Below, piece by piece: positions 1 through 9,100 of a DNA stretch of 64,000 bases. The stretch is from Cupriavidus gilardii. GTDB taxonomy: Bacteria > Pseudomonadota > Gammaproteobacteria > Burkholderiales > Burkholderiaceae. The notes below the pieces were generated by a model. The model saw nothing but the letters and a program-made list of their open reading frames with translations. It was not told the DNA's origin and made no database searches. Position numbers and translations under genes: made by a program. The stretch lies in NCBI RefSeq assembly GCF_013314895.1, contig NZ_JABTYE010000007.1:62001-126000 (forward strand). Direction: 5' to 3'. The first letter of the stretch is position 1, and every line of letters starts with the position of its first letter.

Positions 1-233
1 GACCTGCAATTCGCCCACGGCGGTCTCCCGATGAATGATCGATGGCGCGATGATTCGCGATATGGGCGAAGTTTGCCAGCACTGCGGCCACTGCGGCCGG
101 TCCTGGACTGGTCGATCGTTTCAAAAACTCTGAATGTCGGATGCCCCGGACCGCTCGCCCTGCGCCCGAAGCCGTGGCAAGATGGCGCCGAAGCGGCTCG
201 GACCCCCCGGCCGCTCGCAACTGGGAGATGCGT
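1..233. other. Left edge, no gene recognised
   Basis: The first 233 bases carry no open frame that I can tie to a protein family. The region ends in the ribosome binding site of the small membrane protein that starts at 234. It may contain the promoter of that gene or the end of a gene lying outside the window; neither can be decided from what is visible. Confidence 0.4.
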
Positions 234-485
234 ATGCTGTCATTCCTCGGTACGGTGATCGTTGGCCTGATCGTCGGGCTGATCGCCAGGGCCATCAAGC
301 CTGGCGACGACAAGATGGGTTGGATCTTGACCATATTGCTTGGCATAGGCGGCTCGCTGATCGCCGGATATGTCGGCCAGGCGCTCGGCTGGTATCGCCC
401 CGGGGAGCCGGCCGGCTGGATCGCTTCGGTGATCGGCGCAATCGTGCTGCTGGTCATCTACGGGCTGGTGCGGCGCAGAACCTGA
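234..485 (+). CDS. GlsB/YeaQ/YmgE family small membrane protein
   Basis: This 83-residue protein has the size and pattern of the GlsB/YeaQ/YmgE stress-associated membrane family. It has three glycine-rich hydrophobic segments (about residues 1-20, 29-48 and 57-78), a loop with the family-like RAIKPGDDK motif after the first segment, and a positively charged C-terminus (RRR). Family members sit in the inner membrane; their exact function is not established. A GGGAG stretch at 223-227 lies 6 bases before the ATG at 234, a better spacing than for the in-frame ATG at 228. A strong hairpin follows the stop codon, so the gene is probably monocistronic. Confidence 0.85.
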   Translation: MLSFLGTVIVGLIVGLIARAIKPGDDKMGWILTILLGIGGSLIAGYVGQALGWYRPGEPAGWIASVIGAIVLLVIYGLVRRRT

Positions 486-508
486 CATCCGCGCAAGCCG
501 CCCAAACA

Positions 509-545
509 GGGCGAGGCCACCGCCGGCCTCGCCCCTTGTTCTCTC
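509..545 (+). terminator. Hairpin terminator after the small membrane protein
   Basis: A perfect 10-bp stem (GGGCGAGGCC at 509-518 pairing with 525-534) with a 6-base loop is followed by a pyrimidine-rich stretch. It sits 24 bases after the stop of the preceding gene. Confidence 0.6.
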
Positions 546-788
546 GCGCGCCCCCGGGCTCGCCCTTGCCCCCCCTCGCCTGCGGTCGCACGCAACCCGG
601 CACCCCATTCGCAGTTCGCTGCTTTCCTGCAACAGTACCGACGCTGTTGTTGCGAAAGATTGAACTACCGACACATTTCCGTAAGAAATCGCGCAGCACG
701 GTACGTAGGCTGGCGTTCCCCCAGCCCGCCACCGTTCCCGCCCTATCCATGCGGCGGACGGCGAGCCAGTCCCGATGGAGGACGCCGC
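546..788. other. Leader region of the ankyrin-repeat gene
   Basis: No gene is seen here. The frame of the downstream ankyrin protein is open through part of this stretch (from a TTG at 660), but the ribosome binding site GGAGG at 777-781 places the start at 789. I looked for a TTCG-N16-TTCG (hrpII-type) box and did not find one. Confidence 0.4.
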
Positions 789-2378
789 ATGCATCGCGAC
801 CCATTCGAACCCTTCCCCCCCAACGCGAATGCCAACGGACACGGCGGACGGCCGGCGGCGGGTGCGTCGCCGCAATCATCCGAATCGCCGCAATCATCCG
901 AATCGCCGCAATCATCCGAATCGCCGCAATTTTCCGCATCGCCTGGACCCTCCCGCACGCTGAAGGCGCCGCCGTTTCAGGGAAGCTGGGCCCCCGGCAC
1001 GGACGGGCGCGTCATCCCTACCCCGCACGCTGCCATCCGTAGCGGCAAGCTCGCGCTGATCCGGCAAGCCGTCGCCGCCACGCCCGATGCGCTGCGCCTG
1101 TGCGATTCCCATGGCGATCCGCCGCTGCATTTCGCCATCCGCTCCGGGGCGCCGGTCGCCATCCTCGCCTGCCTGCTCGAACAGGGCGCCCGCCTCGACG
1201 CGCGCAATATGCGGGGAGAAACCGCCCTGCACATTGCCTTCGGCCAGCGGGACGCCGAGCCCGCCCGCCTGAACTGGCTGCTGGCGCATGCCGACCGGAA
1301 CGGCGACGGCGGCAGCTGGCTCGCCGCGTTCGTACCGGATGCGGATGGCGGCTATGCCTACGAGCGCGGGCTGGGTGTGCAACGGCAGCCAACACGCGGC
1401 ATGGAACCAGTCATCGCCAACCTGCAACGGCATGACGGCTGGTATCGGGCCTATCTCGTCAACATGGCCAAGGCGGTGACTCACGGAGACCGCGCACGAG
1501 TCAAAGCGCTACTGGCCTGTGAGATGCCGCTGGATCTTGCAGTGCAGGGCGGCAAGACAGCACTGATGGTCGCCGCCGAACAGGGCCACGAGGGCGTCGT
1601 CGACATGCTGCTGCTGCACGCCGACGAGCACGGCATGCGGCAGCTGAATCTGGGCGCGGCGGACAGCGGCGACACCGCCTTGATGCTCGCCGCCTTCCAC
1701 GGCCACGTCGCCGTGGTCGAGCGGCTGCTCGCCGCTTCGGCGGCCACCGAGGTGCCGAGCCAGTGCGGAGACACCGCGCTGATGGCCGCGGCCGTTGGCG
1801 GGCACGACGGCATCGTCGACAGGCTGCTCAATGCCGGCGCGGCCGTCGATACCCGCAATGCCCTGGGCCGGACGGCGCTGATGTTCGCCGCCGTGGCAGG
1901 TCACCGCGCCACGGTCGAGGTGTTGCTACGCCATGGCGCCGCGGTCGACGCCAAGGATGGCGAAGGGCGCTCCGCCCTGGCCTTCGTCGCCCTGCATGCG
2001 GCGGCGCTATCCGCGGGATTGTCGCCGCAGGAACGGGTTGGGAGGATGCGGATCGATCGTATCGGTCCGATTGCCGAATTCGGCGCGCCTTCGACCGTCA
2101 GCGAGCGGTGCCAGGACCTGCTGAGGGGTCGCAGCAGGCACCGCGACACCGCGCAAGCGCTGCTTCACCACGGCGCTTCGGTGGATTCGCGGGACATTCG
2201 CGGCGCCACGGCCTTGATGCATGCGGCGGCCAACGGTCATATCGAAATTCTCGCCGTGCTGCTCGGCGCCGGCGCCGACTGGGAACTGCGCGACCACTCC
2301 GGGCGGACCGCACTGGCTTACGCTACGGCAGCTGGAAATGCGCACGCGGCGCGCATGTTGAAGACCTGCCAGGGCTGA
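789..2378 (+). CDS. Ankyrin-repeat protein, possible secreted effector
   Basis: The 529-residue product is mostly ankyrin repeats, which form protein-protein interaction surfaces. About eight repeats with the TALM-AA-GH--VV--LL pattern can be read, in two blocks at roughly residues 75-200 and 250-525. An insertion of about 60 residues interrupts the last block near residues 405-465. The N-terminus is a disordered Ser/Pro/Gln stretch containing three exact copies of SPQSSE. There is no signal peptide and no transmembrane segment. A GGAGG at 777-781 supports the ATG at 789. The disordered N-terminus and the neighbouring F-box protein suggest a translocated effector, but housekeeping ankyrin proteins of this size also exist. 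Partners and secretion route are unknown. Confidence 0.75.
   Translation: MHRDPFEPFPPNANANGHGGRPAAGASPQSSESPQSSESPQSSESPQFSASPGPSRTLKAPPFQGSWAPGTDGRVIPTPHAAIRSGKLALIRQAVAATPDALRLCDSHGDPPLHFAIRSGAPVAILACLLEQGARLDARNMRGETALHIAFGQRDAEPARLNWLLAHADRNGDGGSWLAAFVPDADGGYAYERGLGVQRQPTRGMEPVIANLQRHDGWYRAYLVNMAKAVTHGDRARVKALLACEMPLDLAVQGGKTALMVAAEQGHEGVVDMLLLHADEHGMRQLNLGAADSGDTALMLAAFHGHVAVVERLLAASAATEVPSQCGDTALMAAAVGGHDGIVDRLLNAGAAVDTRNALGRTALMFAAVAGHRATVEVLLRHGAAVDAKDGEGRSALAFVALHAAALSAGLSPQERVGRMRIDRIGPIAEFGAPSTVSERCQDLLRGRSRHRDTAQALLHHGASVDSRDIRGATALMHAAANGHIEILAVLLGAGADWELRDHSGRTALAYATAAGNAHAARMLKTCQG
867..938 (+). repeat. 18-bp in-frame tandem repeat in the ankyrin gene
   Basis: Three identical 18-bp units (867-884, 885-902, 903-920) and a degenerate fourth encode the six-residue repeat SPQSSE in the N-terminal tail of the ankyrin protein. 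The unit length is a multiple of three, so copy-number change would alter tail length without breaking the frame. Confidence 0.8.
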
Positions 2379-2414
2379 AGCAAACGGGGCACCCCGTTTG
2401 CACCCGACCGCAAG

Positions 2415-4619
2415 TCATGGCCCCACTCCGGCCATTGGCATGATGGTCGCCTCCGGACCCTCTGCGCGCGGCGCGTTCGCTTCTGCGAAGGCGGTCTCCG
2501 CCGGTTCTGGTTGAGTGCTCCTGCCGAAACCGAACGTTTGCCCCAGGACATCGCCAAGTTTCTCTCGCAGGAACGTCAACACTCCGGTGCGGCGCTCGTA
2601 CTGCTGACGCATCGCCGTCTTTCCTTCGATGAATTCCTGAAACAATTGCCGCAACGGTTTGAGCATGGCTTCATCGCTGCGCAACGCCATGCCTTCCATG
2701 GCGGCCTTCAGCGCCTCTGTCTTCGCCTCGGATGCGAAACAACGGAGCTTTTGCGTGATGTCTTCCTTGTCCTTCGCATAGGTCGGATCCAGCCGAACGG
2801 TCGAACGCAACCTGATGGCTTCGAGCAGGTTCGCATCCATTCCCAGTGAAACCAGGACTTCGGTCAATGCGCACCGGGTGATCGGGCGATCGCCGTCGAG
2901 CAACGATCTGAGCATGGCATCGATGGCAACAAACCGATTGCTTCGCATCTCCTCAAGGGTGGGTTCCCGTTGCTGCTGCAGAATGCGCTGCGCCGCGTCC
3001 TTCAATCGCTTGTCGCGTTTCGCTTCCCGATGTGCCTCGATGCGATCCCTGACAAACCGAACGACGCCGGAGACGAGCCAGAAGGTGCCCAGCGCCAAGG
3101 CAGCGCCCGCCAATACCGTCAGGAAGAGGCCCCCGGTGCCGGTCGTGGCCAGCACAACGAAACCAGCGCCTACTGCCATCGATGCCGCGCCGTATCCCAT
3201 GCGGAAGTTAGCGCGGGATTTCTTCTTGAGTTCAGTTGCCTCGATGGCCTCAAAGGCCTTGTCCTGGTGATGCATCACGATCCCGATCAGGCGTTTTGCG
3301 TTGGCGACATCGTCCGCGGACTCCGCTACCGATGCGGCTGCGCTGGCGGCGTGCGATTGCCGCACCGCAGCCGATTCAGTCTTGGCCGCCTGATTCCTCA
3401 ACCATTGCCGGTGCCGTTCCGCTGCCCCCATGACTTGCTGCTCTCGTCCATCGACGGTCCGCAAATCCGCTCTTTGGCTACGGACCGCTGCCAGGTCTGC
3501 CAGCGTCCGCTCCGATTGGTACCATCCAACCGCCGCCGCACCCATGTGCAATGCGCCCATTGCAATGCCGAACGCACCGCTGGCGACACCGGTAGCCGCG
3601 ACATCGACGCCTTGCGCGCCGAGCTTTACCGCGGCCTCCGTCGCGTTGCATGCGGCCCCGCCCAACTGCACGACGCTGTCACGTGCAGCGGCGACGCCCA
3701 TGGCGTGAAGGTTGTCGGCTGCCTCCACGAGCTGATTGGCGGCCTGCTCGTAGCGAACGTAGTGCTCGAAGTCTGCTGCAAGGTCCAGCGCCAGCCTCAG
3801 CAGCTTTTCTTCCACCCCCTTCAGGTCATCCTGGGTTCTCTGAAGGTTCAACGGTGGATCCGCAGCATCCCGTTGCCACTCCGGGAGCAACTTCGTTTCC
3901 TCATCGCGAGGCCACGTCTGCAGCAACGTCAAGAGCGCGTGTCTCTCACCAAGCAGATTTGCGATTTCCGGATCGCCGTCGACAAAGCGGCGTCGTCCGG
4001 CGGCATGTTTGCTCAGTGCCTGGTCCAGTTCCGACTTCTTTCGCCCCGCCTTGCACACGAGGTGAGCCGTCCCAATGGCCTCGATCAGTGAGAACGCACC
4101 GCCTACCAGGGCGCCTTCATTTGCCACAGGGAGATACGAACTGACGGAGAACGTCTTCACCTCTTCCTTTGAAGCCGCGGCGATGTGCATGGCCTCCCGG
4201 CTCACTGTTGCAGCGCTCCATAGCCCATATGTCACTTCATTGAGCAAATGCCAGCCCTTTGCCTCGGACAGCTTTGCGTGAGAGAGATATGGGGGAGGCC
4301 ACGTAGCGGCCTGGGTGGAGCGAGGATTCGGCGGCGCAGCGGGATGCGCGTTGTGATCCGGGCGAGCAGCCGGAACCTTGTTCTGCTCGCCAATGAGGGG
4401 AGGACGAATCAGGGGGTCGCTTTCCGACCGCTCCAATGTACTCGGATCGGGCTGACTCTCTGCCTCATGTTGGGACATGGGCGCGATAGCCTCTCCGGAT
4501 AGAGCCATACCGCCAAAATGCGCATCGTCTTCGGCATTCTTGTTCGCCGGCCCGACGTTCGAGTCGGGCAGCATATTCTCAAACAACTGAGTGTCTGGAC
4601 GGGCGGCACCAATTCGCAT
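2415..4619 (-). CDS. Unknown 734-residue protein with hydrophobic helices, effector-like
   Basis: I do not recognise the family. Residues 1-110 are polar, proline-rich and probably disordered, with no signal peptide. Alanine/glycine-rich hydrophobic stretches lie near residues 168-190 and 335-367. A stronger double hydrophobic hairpin spans about 474-525 and is followed by a very basic, charged helix (525-552). The rest is predicted helical, with heptad-like Glu/Lys/Leu content. This order (disordered N-terminus, membrane-inserting hairpins, coiled coils) resembles bacterial translocators and large effectors, but that is inference. The ATG at 4619 has GGAGGA 5 bases upstream; the longer TTG start at 4640 is less likely. 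It follows the F-box gene by 48 bases in the same direction and is probably cotranscribed. The base composition looks more AT-rich than neighbouring metabolic genes. Confidence 0.65.
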   Translation of the reverse strand: MRIGAARPDTQLFENMLPDSNVGPANKNAEDDAHFGGMALSGEAIAPMSQHEAESQPDPSTLERSESDPLIRPPLIGEQNKVPAARPDHNAHPAAPPNPRSTQAATWPPPYLSHAKLSEAKGWHLLNEVTYGLWSAATVSREAMHIAAASKEEVKTFSVSSYLPVANEGALVGGAFSLIEAIGTAHLVCKAGRKKSELDQALSKHAAGRRRFVDGDPEIANLLGERHALLTLLQTWPRDEETKLLPEWQRDAADPPLNLQRTQDDLKGVEEKLLRLALDLAADFEHYVRYEQAANQLVEAADNLHAMGVAAARDSVVQLGGAACNATEAAVKLGAQGVDVAATGVASGAFGIAMGALHMGAAAVGWYQSERTLADLAAVRSQRADLRTVDGREQQVMGAAERHRQWLRNQAAKTESAAVRQSHAASAAASVAESADDVANAKRLIGIVMHHQDKAFEAIEATELKKKSRANFRMGYGAASMAVGAGFVVLATTGTGGLFLTVLAGAALALGTFWLVSGVVRFVRDRIEAHREAKRDKRLKDAAQRILQQQREPTLEEMRSNRFVAIDAMLRSLLDGDRPITRCALTEVLVSLGMDANLLEAIRLRSTVRLDPTYAKDKEDITQKLRCFASEAKTEALKAAMEGMALRSDEAMLKPLRQLFQEFIEGKTAMRQQYERRTGVLTFLREKLGDVLGQTFGFGRSTQPEPAETAFAEANAPRAEGPEATIMPMAGVGP

Positions 4620-4667
4620 TGTCTCCTCCGGATGCAGCAATTCTTCGATTGTTGCAACGTTGCGCTG

Positions 4668-5960
4668 CTACATGATGTGGGATGGCAGGCGATCGATTCT
4701 CGGTATGGGGCGAGTCATGATGCTGCTATAGGCCCGCAGTGGATCCGGCTTCTTCACCGTGCCGGGTAATGGCTCCGGGGGTCGCCGCAAGGCGAGTTCG
4801 CCCTCTGTACAGGCCGCCATGTATTCCTTCGATCGCAGGCTGTCCACAGCGCGGTAAAGCCAAATCAATTTGCACAGCAGCGTCCCCTCGGACTCGACAC
4901 TGAACTTGCAGTTGAACGTGTCGCTGGTGAGATGATCGAATGCGGCTCTCAACCCGCGCACCGTCAGGACGTCTTCATGACGAGGATGATCCGAGACGGC
5001 CTTGTATATCGACTCCCATCGGCGCACTGTCCCGGGAAGATCGTTAGGACTGATTCGTTGCGCAAGTTGTGCGAGAACCCGCGCCTTGGCCAGATGTTCG
5101 TCATCGCTCTTCGCATCGTGCCGTAGTACCCGCTCGGTCAGCAGAGTCAACAACTCGCTGTCCGTATCTGGCAACCAGCGTGCGAGGTGGCGCATCAACT
5201 CCAACTCCCACGACGCAGATTGTTTCCTCGCACGCTGAAGCACCAACATCATCGTGTCTCGCCTGCCCGTTACGGACATTCCGGTGGCCATGATCATCAC
5301 GGCTTGCAGCGCCCATTCGCGGACCGATGGCTTCGCCTTGGCAAGCTCCTCGATCGTCGGTGGAATCTGACTGCCCCACATCATTCCCGATATGCGCCGC
5401 GCTATTGCGTCGTCCGCGCGATGCGGTTCCATCTTTGACACCGCATTGATGGCGGCATGGAAGGCTTTGCACGTCGTTCCCAAGGTGGTGTTACCGCGGA
5501 AGAAATGGCGGTCAGCCGCAGGCACTCGCGCGATCACCTCGCACAGCAACTCGAACGGAAGCTTCAGAATCGGAAAGGGGGTCGCGGGCTTCGTTTCGGC
5601 CGGAGGTGGGGGGGTGTACTCGACGGGCACTGCCTCAACTCGATGCTCGGGCAGCGCCTGGTCTGGACCGGGCCGCCGATCGGGAATGTGCGGCCGATCG
5701 GGAATGTGCGGCCGATCGTGAACCGGTGCGGGCTTTCGGATACCGAAGAAGGACAGGATCTTTTCCCAGGGACCGATATGTCCGTCGCCTGGCGGGTGGC
5801 TCGCAGGGAGGTCCGTGGCGCGAACATATTGCACGCGAGCCGAGCATCCGCCCGCCTGCATGGCCATCGTCCCATGATCTTTCGGCGCGTCGCCGACAGG
5901 TTGGGGCGGCGGCCTCGAGTCGACGATGGCAGACGAAGCGACAGTCTGATTGCCAGCCAT
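4668..5960 (-). CDS. F-box-domain protein, candidate host-directed effector
   Basis: The 430-residue product carries an F-box-like motif at about residues 129-172: LPFELLCEVIARVPAADR followed by LGTTCKAFHAAI. This matches the eukaryotic F-box pattern LPxELLxxI...L...C+xF. F-box proteins dock on Skp1 of SCF ubiquitin ligases; bacterial copies (for example the GALA effectors of Ralstonia) act inside eukaryotic hosts. Residues 1-128 are proline-rich and disordered and include two copies of DRPHIP. Residues 180-430 are helical, probably a repeat-type solenoid (ARM/HEAT/TPR-like), but no named repeat was recognised. There is no signal peptide. It is first in a two-gene unit with the 2415-4619 gene. 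No hrpII box was seen upstream. Confidence 0.6.
   Translation of the reverse strand: MAGNQTVASSAIVDSRPPPQPVGDAPKDHGTMAMQAGGCSARVQYVRATDLPASHPPGDGHIGPWEKILSFFGIRKPAPVHDRPHIPDRPHIPDRRPGPDQALPEHRVEAVPVEYTPPPPAETKPATPFPILKLPFELLCEVIARVPAADRHFFRGNTTLGTTCKAFHAAINAVSKMEPHRADDAIARRISGMMWGSQIPPTIEELAKAKPSVREWALQAVMIMATGMSVTGRRDTMMLVLQRARKQSASWELELMRHLARWLPDTDSELLTLLTERVLRHDAKSDDEHLAKARVLAQLAQRISPNDLPGTVRRWESIYKAVSDHPRHEDVLTVRGLRAAFDHLTSDTFNCKFSVESEGTLLCKLIWLYRAVDSLRSKEYMAACTEGELALRRPPEPLPGTVKKPDPLRAYSSIMTRPIPRIDRLPSHIM
5675..5718. repeat. 18-bp repeat in the F-box gene
   Basis: Two exact copies and a partial third copy of an 18-bp unit encode the DRPHIP repeats in the proline-rich N-terminal tail of the F-box protein. 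The unit is in frame, so copy changes would not break the gene. Confidence 0.65.
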
Positions 5961-6144
5961 GATTGCTCCTGACGAAGTGGGATGGAGTCCGCCAGACCGT
6001 GGCGGGGGTGCACCGGGGGGTGTAGCGCTGGTGCTGGTCGGATAGTGCCGGCCGGCAAAACAGTTGCGCTATTGGAAATCGCTGGCAGGTTTCTGTTTCG
6101 GTCGCTGCGCATGGCGCAAGCGACGACGTGGCCGCGCCAGACAG

Positions 6145-9100
6145 CTAGTGCAGCGCGCCAACCTGCCGCAGCGCGGCTTCGATGCCCGCCAGGGCCGCCA
6201 GCATGCCGGCGCCGGCCGCCTCCTTGCGCAGCGCCATCAGCTCCGCCTGCAGTCGAGTCTCGGCGACCCGGCGTCGGCTGCGGCCCAGCGCCGCCAGGGC
6301 CCGCGCGCGGCGGATCTGGAACTGGGCCCAGGGAAAGGGCTCCTGCCGCGTATAAGCCTGCAGCGCATCGGCATAGCGATCGGCTTCGTCCCAGCGGCCA
6401 TTGCGCAGCGAGACCTCGATCGCCGCCTCGTAGAGGTCAAGATGGCAATGGCTGACGCAGCTCTGCGCGAGGATCGCCTCGCCCTGGACCAGGGCGCGCC
6501 GCTGCTTGTCCGGATCCCGCGTGGTGCGGGCAAGAAAGCCGAGGATCATCGGGCCGGAGTACCGCATGCCGGTGTCGCGGCTCAGCGCCAGCGCTTCGTC
6601 CAGCAATTGCTCCGCGGCTTCCGGATGGCCTTGATTGCCGATGGCCAGCGCGCGCCGTCCCGCCAGTTCGGCTTCGAAACGGCGTGCACCCAGTCGGCGG
6701 GACAGCGCCAGCGCCCGCTCGGCATGGGCCTGGGACTTGGGCCATTCGCCGGTCAGCTGCTCGGTGGATGCCATCACGTCGTAGGCCAGCAGTTCGATGC
6801 GGGCATCGCCGATGCGGCGCGCGATGCGCAGTGCCTCCTCGCACCGCGCCACCGCGGACGACAGCGCCAGGCAGAAGATGTCGACCGCGCCGACCATCGG
6901 CAGATTCGCGCCTTCGATGCGCACGAACCCACGCGCGCGAGCCAGTTCCACGCAGCGAACGAAGTGGACCCGGGCGGTAACCATCCGCCCCTGCTGGTAA
7001 TAGGCATCCCCCAGGCCGCCGAGCGCGCGCGCCTCGCCCAGCGCCGATCCCGCCGTGCCGGCATGCTGCAGCGCGCGTTGATGCGCGGCCAGGCAGGCGT
7101 CGAGGTCGCCCATCGGAAAATGGATATTGCCGCGCAGCGATTCGATCTGCGCCAGCATGTCGGCGTCGCCGACCGCCGCCGCGCCGCGCTCGGCATGTTG
7201 CAAGGCGATCAGCGCGCGCTCGTAGCGGTCCAGCAACCGCAGGGCCGACGCCACGCCGAACCACGCGTGCGCGCGCTGGCTATGGTCGTCGGCCAGCGCG
7301 ACCGCGTGTTCGAAGGCCTTCAACGCTTCGGCCGGCTGCCCCAGGTTCAGCGTCAGTTCGCCGCGCAGGCAGGCCAGCGACTGCTTTCTGGCACCATCGC
7401 CGACGATCTGCAGCGCCCGTTCGACCAGACGCAGCGCGCGCTCGTTGCGGAAATGGCTCGCCTCGTGCCGCGCCGCCGCTTCGTAGGCCGCCGGTGCATC
7501 GGCATCGGAGGCGGCGTCAAGATGCTCGGCATGCAGCGTCAGATCGCGGCTGCGATACCAGTCGGCGGCGCGCCGATGCAGCGCGAGCCGGCGGGATTTG
7601 AGCAGCGACGCGTAGACCGCCTGATGAATCAGCGCATGCATGAACAGGTAGTCCTCGCCCTCTGGCCGCAACATCGCCTGACGCACCAGCGCATCGCAGG
7701 GATCGTCCGCCGTGCCAAGCAGCTGGCGCAACGCCGCGGGCGAAAAGCGCTGCCCCAGCACGGCCGCGGCCTGCAGCGCCTGCCGATGTGACTCCGGCAA
7801 TCGATCCATGCGCGCCAGCACGATGCTCTGCAGCGTGCCGGGCAGCGCGTCGGCATCGGTGCCGGGGTCCGCGTTGCGCAGCAGCTGATCGAGAAAGAGC
7901 GGATTGCCGTCGGCGCGACGGATGCACGAATCGGCCAGCTGCTCGTCGACATGGCGATACCGCATGGCCAGCTCGCGTGCCTCCGCATCGTTCAGCGGCC
8001 CCAGGTCGATCGTCGTCAGCGACGCGCTGCCCGCGGCTGCGCGCCATGCGCTGTCGAGCGTATCCTGCTCGGGCCGCACGGTCATCGCGAGCACCAGCCG
8101 GCAGGTCCGCGTAGCGGCCGCGAGCCGGGCGAGGCAATCGAGCAGCGCGCGCTCGGCCCAGTGCACGTCCTCAACGACGATCAGCAGCGGTTTCAGGGTG
8201 CTGCGGCGGGCCACCTGGGTCAGCAGGAAGCGTTGCACGCCGCGCTGGCGCGCGCCGGCATCCATCGCGGCCAGCGCCGCCGCCTGCGCCTCCGGTTGCG
8301 GTACGTCGAGCAGGTCGAAGGCGAACGGCACGTCGTCATCGTCGACGCGGCCGCTGGCCACCGCTTCGGCAATCACGGCCGCACGCGCATCGACGCCGGC
8401 GCCCGCTTCGATGCCGAACAGTCCGCGCACCAGCACGCGCAGCGGATCCCCCGACGTGCTGACGCCGAAATCGAGCACGAGCGCGCGCAACGCCTCCATG
8501 CCGTGCTCGCGCGCCAGCGCGACAAAGCGATCGGCGAGCCGGCTCTTGCCGATGCCGGCCTCGCCGCGGATCACCACCACGCGGCCCTGTGCGGAGCGCA
8601 GGCAATCGCCGGTAACGCCAGCCAGTTGCACCAGTTCGGCCTGCCGCCCTACGAAGGCGTGCTGCGGCGCGGTTTCGGCGGGATCCAGGAACCGGCGGAC
8701 GCGCCATAGCGGTATCGGCTCGGCAATGCCGGGCATCGACATATCGGTCAGATGCTCGACCTCCAGCCGCCCTGGCAAAGCGAGGAAGACGCGGTTCGAC
8801 ACCACGGTTTCGCCAGCCTCGGCGTGTTCCATCACGCGCGCGGCGACGTTGACGGGCGGACCGGTCAGCGTCATGCCGCTGCCCACCGTTGCGGCCGCTG
8901 CCACCGTTGTCGCGGTCGCCGTCAGCGGCCCGGCGGCGAACAGCACCTGCCCGCTGGCGACGCCGACGCGCACCGCGGGTGGCGGCGCACACTGCTGGCA
9001 CAGGCCGCGCACGCTGTCGTGCAGGCCGACAGCGACGTGCATGGCGCGCTCGGCGTCGTTGCCGTGCGCCACCGGCACGCCGAACACCACGGTCAGACGC

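Noticed and set aside
660..788. Longer start (TTG at 660) for the ankyrin protein
   Set aside because: The good ribosome site GGAGG at 777-781 and the ATG at 789 give a better start.
486..6144. hrpII-type box (TTCG-N16-TTCG) before the ankyrin or F-box genes
   Set aside because: The TTCG motifs found by eye upstream of 789 and of 5960 are not at the required spacing.
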